Assembly: GCA_002917075.1 (NCBI GenBank)
Contig: NTMA01000052.1
Span: 1 to 64,000 of the forward strand
From: Hawksworthiomyces lignivorus
Taxonomy: Eukaryota > Ascomycota > Sordariomycetes > Ophiostomatales > Ophiostomataceae
Direction: 5' to 3'
Length of the DNA stretch: 64,000 nucleotides
In this document: one piece after another, positions 21,522 to 30,395 of the stretch
Layout: every line of letters starts with the position of its first letter
How positions within the stretch are numbered: the first letter of the stretch is position 1
Notes under the pieces: generated by a model
What the model saw: only the letters and a program-made list of their open reading frames with translations
Database searches by the model: none
Told to the model about the DNA's origin: nothing
Position numbers and translations under genes: made by a program

Positions 21522-21576
21522 CGGGAACTTTCCGGGGACTTTCCGGGGACTTTCTGGGGACTTTCTGGGGACTACC
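21522..21576 (+). repeat. Five-copy 11-bp tandem repeat
   Basis: Five contiguous 11-base units of consensus CGGGGACTTTC: 21522-21532 (CGGGAACTTTC), 21533-21543, 21544-21554, 21555-21565 (T in first position), and 21566-21576 (ending ACC). It ends 121 bases before the methyltransferase start codon. Regular spacing near one helical turn could make it a factor-binding array; it could also be a simple minisatellite. Confidence 0.9.
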
Positions 21577-21697
21577 GGGTTATAAGATTATTCTCGTTCA
21601 CCAGCAGACTTTCTACCGCATATTTAGCAAATCTGGAATGTTCAAGAAAATACAGCCAACTAACATCTGCAAGTACTTGGCTTCAAATTTTGTCAGA

Positions 21698-22543
21698 ATG
21701 GCAGCAGACACGACAAGCGAGGCCCAATCAGTCTGGGAGAGCAAGGCCCAGCTATACGAGAAGCTCACCGGCGGCTGCACCCGCCGCATCGCTGAGTTTG
21801 CCCTCCAGCGCCTCCCGCCCTTGGCGTCCTCCACGCGCATTCTGGATTCGGCCTGCGGGCCCGGCGTTGTCACAGAGCTTATTCTCCAGCAGGCTGCCGC
21901 AGCCGGCGTCAGCCCGCCTCCGTATATCACCGCGATCGACTTCTCGGAGAGCATGATTGAGCAAGTCCGGGGAAAGAAAGACGCGTTCGGCTGGTCGACG
22001 GTCGACCACGCCGTCATGGATGCCACTGAGCTGCAGGGCTTACCCGACGGAGCCTTTGATGCCGTGATCATGAACTTTGGGCTCTTCATGCTTCCGCAGG
22101 CCGGCCGGGGCGCCGCGGAAATCCACCGCGTGCTGAAGCCGGGTGGCGTAGCAATCGTCACTACGTGGAAGTTCTCAGCACCTATTGCGGTGCTGGAGAA
22201 GGCGGTTCTTGAGGTCCGGCCGGACCAGCTAGACCGAGTCTGGCCGATCGGTAAGGAATGGCTCAAGGCGGAGAAATTGCGACACACCCTCATTGAGGGG
22301 GGCTTCCGGCCCGCCAGTGTGGACGTCAGCGAGCAAGCCACCTTCTGGCAGAACGAGTCGGTCGACGCATTTGTGGAAACGATGGATAGCCCATTTTGGG
22401 ATAAGATCAAGCAGGGCTGGGCAGACGAGGACCTGGCCAAGTGGAGGCCTACCCTTCGCAAGTTCGCGGGCCAACCTCAAGAAGACGGTACGCTAAAGCA
22501 GGACATGATTGCCTGGGTTGGGATCGCAAGAAAGGACGTATAA
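21698..22543 (+). CDS. SAM-dependent class I methyltransferase
   Basis: 281-residue single-exon methyltransferase of the UbiE/small-molecule type. SAM-binding motif I is RILDSACGPG (about residues 45-55). The acidic loop follows strand 2 (AIDFSESM), then VMDATELQGLPDGAFDAV (motif II), and HRVLKPGGVAIVTTW (motif III). Start at 21698 is chosen because the family N-terminus (AxxVWxxKAxxYExLTGG) begins there; an upstream extension runs through the tandem repeat and is not homologous. Cytosolic and soluble by appearance. Proteins of this sort often O- or C-methylate metabolites in fungal clusters. Substrate unknown. Confidence 0.82.
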   Translation: MAADTTSEAQSVWESKAQLYEKLTGGCTRRIAEFALQRLPPLASSTRILDSACGPGVVTELILQQAAAAGVSPPPYITAIDFSESMIEQVRGKKDAFGWSTVDHAVMDATELQGLPDGAFDAVIMNFGLFMLPQAGRGAAEIHRVLKPGGVAIVTTWKFSAPIAVLEKAVLEVRPDQLDRVWPIGKEWLKAEKLRHTLIEGGFRPASVDVSEQATFWQNESVDAFVETMDSPFWDKIKQGWADEDLAKWRPTLRKFAGQPQEDGTLKQDMIAWVGIARKDV

Positions 22544-22974
22544 GCATGGTTGCAAGATGTCGATGTCTAGATCTTTTGATATGAATAGCAGCTACCACGT
22601 CATTTGTATTCGGCTACGAATCTGCAAAGTACGCTGTAGTTCTATGGGCCAGAATTTGATCGATGTGGCGCTGGCAAAGCTAAAAGTCGGTTTGGAAAAA
22701 GTATAGCCCTGCAGATTTGTGAGAACGAATATCAAACCTTGTAGGATGAAGCTCGGTTGACTAAAAGGTCGAATTCAAAAGGTGAGAAATAAAACATGCC
22801 GCACTTCAGGTGAAAGAACCGCTATTCATGGTGAAGTAAATTAATCAACAGTAACAACTACCAGAATGATAAAATTCAATCATGCAATATGTACTCCTTT
22901 GATGGACAGCAGCTCCACTCTTGTAACTCGTCTCCTCGAACATTGTGAATGGCTTGGATAAGAAACGCAGTGGT
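22544..22974. other. Intergenic region between convergent methyltransferase genes
   Basis: About 430 bases, AT-leaning, no gene recognised; expected to hold both polyadenylation regions. Confidence 0.4.
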
Positions 22975-24633
22975 CTAGCTGCTCTCCTCTGGTTTCTGGC
23001 CATAAGCAATACGGCTAGTCGCGGCCATCATTAGTACGCTTCTGAGCTCTGGGGTGCTGGGCAGTACTTACATTTCAATGAATGAATGAATATTTGGATC
23101 TAAGAGATCCTTACGGACCTCGAGGAGGTACAACTGTGTTTGTTCAACCGACCACTAAAATATCATGGTCAGCCCTGACCAAAGTAGGGTGTGCCTCGCA
23201 AAGACGAGAATAACAAATTGAAGCAATGGGTACTTACCCCCAGCAAGCTGGTCATGCTCCGAATAGCAAATCCTTCAATTCCATCAAGGAGGAATTGCCG
23301 GTTCCACACGCCCCAGTGCTTGAGAGTTCTGTCTTTCGGCCATTTGCCAATAGGCACCTTGAGAATTTTCTCGTGGACATTGGTGAAGCCTGCGGCTTCG
23401 ATGGCACCGCGGCACACTTCAGGGGCCAAGAACGTCTGGCCGGTTTTCTCTCCTATCGATTTGAATAAGCCCGCCCATCGATATAGTGCCGATTCTTCCT
23501 TTAGTGTTCCGTCGTCAGACTGCGGGATACACGATATCTCGTACTGCTCGACCCAACCGCCGGGCCGGAGGTGCCTAGATAGATACGTTAGCTTAGTTCT
23601 TATCCTACAAAAACAATGGCAAGAGCGGAATGATAGTGAATGCCGCCGTACTTGAATGATTTCTTATGAAACGCGGTCCAATCTGGCACACAGCCAGTTA
23701 AAAAGCGGACGTGTATAAAGTCAAAGAAGTCGTCCTTGTACGTCCAGTCTTTGTTGATATCGTCGACTTCGAAGCGGCAGTTGGGAGGGACGAATTGCGG
23801 CTGGATTGGCGATATATCGACGCCGATGACTTCGGCAGATGGATGTTCGTCCGCGAAATCACTAGCCGAAAATGAAAATTAGCAACGCGCGTCTGGTCGA
23901 GCGGCCGAGAGAAGGAGAAAGAACTTGCATTGCCCATATACCCGTGCCGCAGCCGAGATCGATAACATGCTAAATGATGTCTCAGCACGACAAATACAAC
24001 CAGACAGCCAGTGATAGACAGGGAGACAGCATACGTGTGGATCTTCTGCGATCGGAGCCAGGTAGAGCTTGTCGTCAAGAATAATTCGGTTCATCGTATG
24101 ACTGCAATCCGGTCAGATATGGTCCGGTGACGAGCACTCCGAGGATACGAATGACAAATACGTACACCAAATCTTCGACTTCTTGCTGCTTGTCGTCATT
24201 CGGCGCCCTGAAAATCGCTCAAAAATGTTTGGTCAATTGTCATTCCACTGGTTTCATCACGAATGGGACACAAACAGGAGCACTCACCAGTACTCCCCCT
24301 CCTGCTCCGCATGGTATCGCCTTCCGTTCTCCCATTTGAACTCCAATAAGGACGATTTCAGCGACGTCGTGTCGGTTACGGCGAGCCTGTACGTTTTGCA
24401 TCAGTCCGGTAGGTCTCTCTGTGTAGCGTCGCGCGCCGTGACTTACGATTCGGCGTAGGTAGAGTCGGCTTCGGCAGCATCCTGCGGTGGGAAGTCAGTG
24501 CTCAGTCAGTAATTCTCAGCAGAGGCGAGACAGAGGCCAAACGTACGACTTCAATATTTCCAGTCCCATGCTCGGCCTGCGCGCCCGGCGCTGCCTCCGC
24601 GTGCGCCGTGTCCTGCGTATCAGGGTTGCACAT
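22975..24633 (-). CDS. LaeA-like methyltransferase, ten exons
   Basis: Reading through splice sites gives ten exons and 346 residues: 24547-24633, 24447-24481, 24288-24386, 24166-24207, 24035-24101, 23929-23969, 23652-23861, 23238-23574, 23072-23154 and 22975-23014, in phase throughout. Hallmarks in order: a variable acidic N-terminus; SSLLEFKWENGRRYHAEQEGEYW; DDKLYLAPI; SAM motif I HVIDLGCGTGIWAIDFADE; VIGVDISPIQP; CRFEVDDINKDW; HLRPGGWVEQYE; and the C-terminal PIGKWPKD block. This is the LaeA-like/trans-aconitate-methyltransferase-type group. Some members control secondary metabolism from the nucleus, others methylate metabolites. The sixth exon ends in a GC donor (AT|GCAAGT), the only one that keeps phase and restores GIWAIDF. 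Very exon-rich for a fungal gene of this length. Confidence 0.85.
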
Positions 24634-26043
24634 TTTTTGGCGTCGTGCTTTGGAAGGCAGTGATGATGTAGACCGGTACCTCGAGAAAAGACGTTTTGGG
24701 ACGGGTCAAAATGCGGCAGTGCAGGAAGAGAACCAAGGCCCGCGTTCTTCTCGTGCCAGGGAGAAATCGTTAGGCAGTTATATAACGTGCTGCTGCACAT
24801 GTACCAATACCCAGTCTAATGCACGCCGGGAGCGGGAAGCGGAACGACATCCGTTCTAATACGCTAGACAACGGCGAAAGCCTACGGATTGGGCAAGAGA
24901 AGGCGCTAATCGTATGATGGATACTACTCTAGTGGTGTACACCGCCGCTCCCCCACATGTTTACTACAGGGATTAGCAGTGGGCACATCACCGGCATGCG
25001 TATACGAAGGCCCCTAAACAGAGAGGTAGAGACATGCTCACGTCTTACGAGTCGTGCTGACAAGGTTAAAATCAGGCAAGTTGACAGGCGTATCCGAAAG
25101 GAGAAATATTCTCGTAACAGCATGGAAGAGAGCTAATCCTTTCTGAGAGATGGAAGGAAAAAGTGACAAACATCGTCAAGACAGCAAAAATCCAAATGTG
25201 GCTTTTGCTTGTGGCTGACCATGTGGGCCGCGTTACCCGTATGTGGAATGCCAGAATGTATGTAGCATCATTACCGTTTTCATTATCGCCGGACAGACTC
25301 TTCCGAGAGTAGCTGAAACTGTGTTCGTCGGCCTCGGCTCGGCCGATACCAACGTCCAGCCCAATATCGCTAAATGGCCCCCGAGGCATCTCTACAGACT
25401 TTTGTCGGTCGGTTTGTTTCCTTTTTTCCCTTCAGTTTTCTCGGCTTTTCTGGTGAGGTGTGGAGCAGATTCGAGTCCGGACGATCTGTAGTCGCTTTTA
25501 ACGCATTTCGCACCTGATTTTTTCCTCTCTAATGTCAACGGTGGCGTGGCCTTTCTCCGGAGCAAGCCTTGGCGTTCAGGCGCGTTGCGTATGTCTTTCT
25601 TGTAACTTTGTCCTTCTCGTTTATTTCGTTCTCGATTACTTTCGTTCTCTGACCTCCCCCATCTCTCTACCAGCAGCTTCTAGCTTCTCAAGATGAGGGG
25701 TCGATAGGCCACCAATTTCGGCGCTGTTTTAGCTTGCCGAAATGCTACGCAGAATTTTAATTGTGAGCGTTTCAATTATTGCAGTTACCAAGGTGGATAA
25801 GTCCTATCACCAATAATGACAATGCGAAAACTGAGAAATACGACGTCACAGCATCAAAAAGGCTTGACCCCTCATTAGTCATGTCTGTACACATCTTGAC
25901 TCGGCGTAGATTCTGATTGAAAGTGCAAGAACAGCACTATCTTCGATCAACCCGCCTCTTGAAGTACCCCATAGAGCTGCCCCCTTCGAATGATACAGTC
26001 TTTTCGATTCCTATCGGCTTGTCTACAAGAAATTCAAAGGATC
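24634..26043. other. Intergenic region
   Basis: About 1.4 kb with no recognisable gene. Open frames at 25072-25491 have no domain. The stretch at 25500-25720 is rich in TTTC/TTCTC and may be promoter-type sequence. Confidence 0.4.
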
Positions 26044-26430
26044 ATGTTCACGTCGCCAGCCATCAATCTATACACGCACGACGTACAGGGCCTCGTCGCC
26101 TTTTACGAGGGCCTTGGTTTCCGCGAGACGTTCCGGTTCCCACAGGGCGACCAGCCAATCCACGTGGAGGTGCGGCTCGATCACTTTGTCGTCGGCGTCG
26201 CGTCTGTGGACTCTGCAGTCGACGACCACGGGCTGAAGCCGCAGCTCGGAGGACGCCCGGTGGAGATTGTGCTGTGGACCGACGACACGGACAGCGACTT
26301 TGCCAGGCTCGCGGCCGACGGTGCGCCTGTGCTCAGCAGGCCTCACGACTGGCTGAACGGCAAGCTGAGGCTTGCGTGGATCGCAGACCCAGACGGCAAT
26401 CCGATCCAGCTGGCACAAAAGCGCAGATGA
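26044..26430 (+). CDS. Glyoxalase/bleomycin-resistance (VOC) fold protein
   Basis: 128 residues, one exon; a single VOC module. The start at 26044 (ATCATGTTC) places the usual first strand 'PAINLYTHDVQGLVAFYEGLGF' right at the N-terminus. The second half-module ends with AWIADPDGNPIQL, the canonical 'xxxDPDGNxIEL' strand, but the final metal-ligand Glu is Gln. A His in the first strand (TH), HVEVRLDHF and the DPDGN loop could form a metal site. Family functions include glyoxalase I, dioxygenase and drug binding; which one applies cannot be told. Confidence 0.8.
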   Translation: MFTSPAINLYTHDVQGLVAFYEGLGFRETFRFPQGDQPIHVEVRLDHFVVGVASVDSAVDDHGLKPQLGGRPVEIVLWTDDTDSDFARLAADGAPVLSRPHDWLNGKLRLAWIADPDGNPIQLAQKRR

Positions 26431-26670
26431 GGTCCCAGCAACGGTCAATGACATGGTCGTCCGCTGTAATCTGGCGGGGAGAGTGGAAAGACTTCCCTAG
26501 GGATGCCGATAAGCAAGTGTCTCTGGAGATTCTTGGATGCATGAAGCCAAATGGCTCCTGCTTGTCGAGAGTAGAAGAGAACCCAAGCAAGTGCCCAGTA
26601 GTTAACAATGTTTGTCTTTAGCTAGGCTAAAAGAAGCATTAGACTAGCTCTGGAAAATTGCAGTGTCTTC

Positions 26671-26900
26671 TTAGCGAATTACGATTCTCTCCACCATCAA
26701 TTCATCTGCTTCAACCCGGGGCCAGACGGCCCCTTCTGACATAATGCCTAGGACATGAGCTGTTGCTATGAAAGTATAGTGGTCCCCGGTCCTGCGGAGA
26801 ATCAGCGGAGTACTTGTACTGCCACAGACACAAACCACGTCTCCGGGGCTCAGCCCTTCGCAGCCACACCAGCTGCATGGTGGAGACGCCATCCCAGTGC
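26671..26900 (-). pseudogene. C-terminal relic of a HET (heterokaryon incompatibility) protein
   Basis: The minus-strand frame reads GDVVCVCGSTSTPLILRR, then HYTFIATAHVLGIMSEGAV. This matches the C-terminal segment of fungal HET-domain proteins ('GDxVCVLxGxxxPxVLR....xxYxLVGExYVxGxMxGEA'). The HET domain itself is absent, and continuity upstream is broken into different frames by about 26900-26940. A dead fragment; the assignment rests on this single motif block. Confidence 0.55.
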
Positions 26901-26939
26901 CGCATTACTTCTCTATCTGACCATATATGGAACACATGG

Positions 26940-27829
26940 TCGATGATTCTTGAAACGACTGTTGATGCCAGTTATTCGATCAGCTCCCAGAGCCGCCTAT
27001 CAACCCCAGGAGGAGCAGCAGACAAATCGTAAAGGCGAGAACTACTCGGAAGCATTTTATTAACTTGAATAACAGTATTTCTGATCATGGTTCACGCTTG
27101 TTGCACGTACATATTTTGGAAGTATGTGCAAACATCTAGTAAAAGGAATTAAATCAAATAATAATTGACAGCACATTGAGCATACAATAAAAGATCTAAG
27201 CAGGTATATGTGTAGTACATAGTATAATATATACGTCGTATACACTAAAGGAAACACAATCGTAATGTTATAAAATTCTGTAGACAATTTTCCATTCTGA
27301 GAGTTCTGAGAGAAATAAATAGACGAAACTCTACATCAAATCGATTTTCTTCCAAATAAACCTTATACCTATGAACTGTAAGTACAGTAGAAGGCGAAAT
27401 GGGTGTCGTTAATTGTTTTAGTTAAGCTTTTTAAAGAAGGTGGTGTAGACCTTTTCTTGTACGGTTTGTAGAATATACTTATATAGGGGAGGTGTAATAA
27501 ATGGTAATATAGGTGTCTGGAATATTTTTCAGTTAATTTTTTAAGGACTACAAGGTAGACCTGTAGCTTTATGTGACTTTCTTTACATATGAGCAAAACA
27601 GCTGCGATATTGTGAGGAGGCGTGTGTTGTACAAAACGCAACCATGTTGAATGTGCACATTTAGACACCAACATACCAGGCGCAGTGGTGTTGATGAAAC
27701 GAGGCTTGAGTCGCTCATAAATCTACGACTTATCTATGTAAGCACTTTAAATCGTGTTCAATATACAGAATTTTTGGAACATATTGGTCTTTAAACTTTT
27801 CGTCTCGTGGACACGTCAAACTATGGCAT
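26940..27829. other. AT-rich non-coding region
   Basis: Strongly AT-rich, frame-broken sequence, probably mutated repeat-derived DNA. A minus-strand 101-codon frame at 27369-27674 is Tyr/Leu/Ile-rich and has no recognisable domain. Confidence 0.4.
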
Positions 27830-28095
27830 TGTAAGGGGTCTGCTGGCAATGGGCACAGGAGAGCCCTGAGGCAATAGTATACGCCTAGAATAACAAAAGA
27901 CTAAAGATACAGAAGAAAGAAGACTCTCCTTCGACTCCCAGGAGCGAAGCTCCTGGTTCAAATAAGGAGCATCAGGGGCAAGTGGGGCGGCGGGCCGGTA
28001 GGTCGCCCGGGTGACGGGCTGCTCTCTCTCCCCCGGTGTCCCCGCTGGATCCCATCGGTCTACTCTCTGGCCCTGGACTCGCCCGGCACATTACA
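27830..28095 (+). mobile_element. Solo LTR, copy A, with 5-bp target duplication
   Basis: The element begins TGTAAGGGGTC and ends ACATTACA, so its ends are the short inverted repeat TGTAA/TTACA usual for LTRs. It is flanked on both sides by GGCAT (27825-27829 and 28096-28100), a perfect 5-bp target duplication. A closely similar copy in the opposite orientation lies at 44119-44403. Shared inner landmarks are AAAGATACAGAAGAAAGAAG and CCCAGGAGCGAAGCTCCTGG. No retroelement coding sequence adjoins it, so the element was probably reduced by LTR-LTR recombination. Confidence 0.85.
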
Positions 28096-28129
28096 GGCAT
28101 CTAGCGAAGATTCGTTTTGGTACAATTCC

Positions 28130-28846
28130 GCCCTGCATGGTCGACAAATCCGTTTATTATTTGTCGAGCCTTATGGTTACCTTGGCCCTAGTTCCTCGCT
28201 CCCTAGGGAAAAGCTTGTCGAAGGAAATCTCGATACGGCGGTCTTCGATGCCCTTTCGTATGTGTGGGGTGACTAGACTAATAAAGTTCACATAAACTGT
28301 AACGGTAAAGGTCATAATATCGGCCAGAACTTGTACGTCGCACTAACTGAATACCGACGTCGAGGGTAGTCTTACCGAGGCTTGTAGATAAATGTAATCT
28401 ATATCAATCAAAAAGGATAATAAAAAGAAGACTGACTAGGTCCAAATAATGAGGAACATTTACGATAACGTAAATCGTACTATCGTTTGACTCGGCCCTC
28501 TGGAAGCTGACGATGTTAAAGCTCTCCATCTAGCCGAACTTGCCTATAAGAAGGGTCCGGTAGATCTCAGTTACGAAATAGAAAGCACTCGACACGATCT
28601 CGTATTATTTAACTGCTTTAGTCAAGGTCTTCCAGAGGTCTCCAAAGGCCATGATATCCATCCAGCCTGGAGGAGCCTCTTCAAAATTCTCCTTCATCCT
28701 TGGCTTAGCCGTATCTGGGTTGTTTAGGAACTTCTGCTATCTTGAAATCCAGATGTGGCGGGGAGGAGAGAGTATCAACGTTGCTACACTTATTTGGATG
28801 GTCAACCAAATCGACGGATGTATGGACCTCAAAGTAGATATATAGT
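28130..28846 (+). pseudogene. HET-domain gene destroyed by RIP-like mutations
   Basis: Reads as the HET domain (PF06985) with several stops: IRLLFVEPYGY, FDALSYVWGD-stop, INCNGKGHNIGQNLYVALTEYRRRG, a damaged RLWIDAICINQ block, QIMRNIYDN, TIV-stop-LGP, and HPWLSRIWVV-stop-ELLLS. The stops sit exactly where the family has Trp, Gln or Arg: TGG to TAG or TGA, CAG to TAG, CGA to TGA. Ordinary positions also show G-to-A and C-to-T changes, for example in the WIDAICIN block. At least two single-base indels also shift frame (near 28385 and 28410). HET proteins trigger incompatibility cell death; this copy cannot be functional. Confidence 0.88.
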
Positions 28847-28897
28847 TGTTCAACCAAAACAAACCTACATTTTACGCTCGAAACATCGCTCTATGTT

Positions 28898-29033
28898 TGT
28901 TGAGCTACAGCAGAGTAAGCACTATATTACAGGGCCTTATAGGCCCTGTATGCCCTGCAAGGCCCTAGTCAATTAGTGCTTGCTCTGCTGTGACCTGTTG
29001 CTCTACAGTGCGGTGAGGTGCTGTAGCTCAACA
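28898..29033. mobile_element. Mini-MITE, ~136 bp
   Basis: Terminal inverted repeats TGTTGAGCTACAGCA (28898-28912) and its exact complement (29019-29033) enclose 106 bases. The interior has its own inverted pieces (GAGTAAGCACTA against TTAGTGCTTGCTC, and GGGCCTTATAGGCCC), so the single strand could fold almost fully. No coding capacity. It follows directly on the dead HET gene. A clear target duplication was not resolved. Confidence 0.65.
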
Positions 29034-29384
29034 GAACCACATCATCCCGGCCGACGAGTGTAAGGATCTGGTGTTTGGCGTCGTGCCCACCATCTTTCGC
29101 GAGAACGACGACACGTGTCGTCTCACCTCCATCGTCGACGACGTGTCCGATCTCAGTACCCTGGTCCTGGGCAACAGTAACGAGTTTGTCGAGACGTTTG
29201 TCTCGTTGGGCTGTAATACTAATATGTCCAACTGTGTTCGTGATGAGACGACCAGACACGACCACCTCTTTCCTCGTATATGTTCTTTCTCCCTTTTCCC
29301 GTTTGTTGTTCGTTTGTGTCCGTTCTAACCTACCTCTCTTTAGTGGTCTTTGAGATCACCGATATATTGGGGTGTACACTACGT
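29034..29384 (+). other. GC-rich open stretch of unknown origin
   Basis: Between the mini-MITE and the next frame, a + strand reading from about 29046 to 29322 is open (LVFGVVPTIFRENDDTCRLT, then IVDDVSDLSTLVLGNSNEF...). It is more GC-rich than its surroundings, suggesting an unmutated gene piece. I do not recognise it. It lacks a proper start and is probably an exon fragment. Confidence 0.35.
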
Positions 29385-30167
29385 ATGAGAAGCCTATTTC
29401 GGCTACTTCCCAACCCGACGTTTTATCACTAGGACAAAAAATACTTTGACCTACCGAAACTCTTCCTGGAGCATAACAGCTGGATCAGTAGACTGGCCAC
29501 AAGAAATAAGTATATTCAGGACTTGAAAAGCCTCTCGGATCACGTTACAGAACTGTTCGGGAGCAAAACGGAAGACGAGAAAATAAACGACGACATTAGC
29601 GATCCGCCGCTGCTAGATACTCTGCACGATGTTCTGGATAAATGCGACGACTACTTGATTGGAATAGGTCGGCAGAAGGTCAAGTTTGTGCTTCGCGTAC
29701 ATGTCCAGGAGCTGTTGCTCATGGTCAACAAGGAGGGCGAGTACGACTCTGGCAATTACGGTGATGCAGTATCCAACGACAACAAAACCGACAAGTCGGT
29801 TGAAATCGACCATATAATTCATCTGGATCAGTCAGACGTGGATGGAGGCAAAGCTGGAAAGGCTAGTGTTTCCGACCTGATGACAGCGTCTCCCGAAGAA
29901 CGCCAAGAGACGCTGATGGAGATCTACTTCATGAGGCTGCTGCCGCGGGTGATCGAGCAGGCTCTCAAGGCATGGCCGCAGGGCTTAGGCGATAACGGCA
30001 AACTGTCTTCCTCGCTGAGTCTGCTAGGCAAAGAAGTAGCTAGGCTGTGGTCCACGCTGGTGTTCCGCATGCTCTGTTGGCTGCTGCTGCATGATTTTAA
30101 CAAGATGGATGTGCAGATTCCTAAGAGCGGGCTTCGAGGCAACCGCCTGCCCGTGTACATTTGGTGA
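29385..30167 (+). pseudogene. Unrecognised fungal gene interrupted by one TAG
   Basis: From ATG 29385 the frame reads MRSLFRLLPNPTFYH, then TAG at 29430-29432, then DKKYFDLPKLFLEHNSW and on without a break to the stop at 30165-30167 (about 260 codons in all). The quality of the sequence on both sides of the stop is the same, so the TAG probably replaces TGG or CAG. The rest is helical and acidic with a hydrophobic segment (TLVFRMLCWLLLHDF) near the C-terminus. I do not recognise the family. Alternative: translation could start after the stop, at a downstream codon. It sits in the decayed accessory block beside the HET relic. Confidence 0.5.
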
Positions 30168-30395
30168 GGAGAGTAGTTGAAAGAGCAGAAGAATCAATGA
30201 CAGCATTTAGCGAAGCCGATAACAATATACCACCAATTGCAAATGCATTTTCAAGACCCAGGAATCTCCGGAAATGTTTATATAGAAATTCATTTCAAAA
30301 TCTTAGGGTGCAGCTGTCTATGCGTATGTGATAACATTGAAGTATCTTCTACCTAAAGAGGAATTCATTTCCAATGTCTGCGGCCAAATTGTCGC

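Noticed and set aside
21522..21576. NF-kB/Rel-type binding sites
   Set aside because: The unit resembles the animal site, but fungi have no Rel proteins; kept only as a tandem repeat.
21467..21697. 77-codon N-terminal extension of the methyltransferase
   Set aside because: Reads through the 11-bp tandem repeat, giving a Phe/Arg/Gly repeat peptide; methyltransferase homology begins at 21698.
25072..25491. Overlapping opposite-strand frames of 80-105 codons
   Set aside because: No domain, no gene-like context; treated as intergenic.
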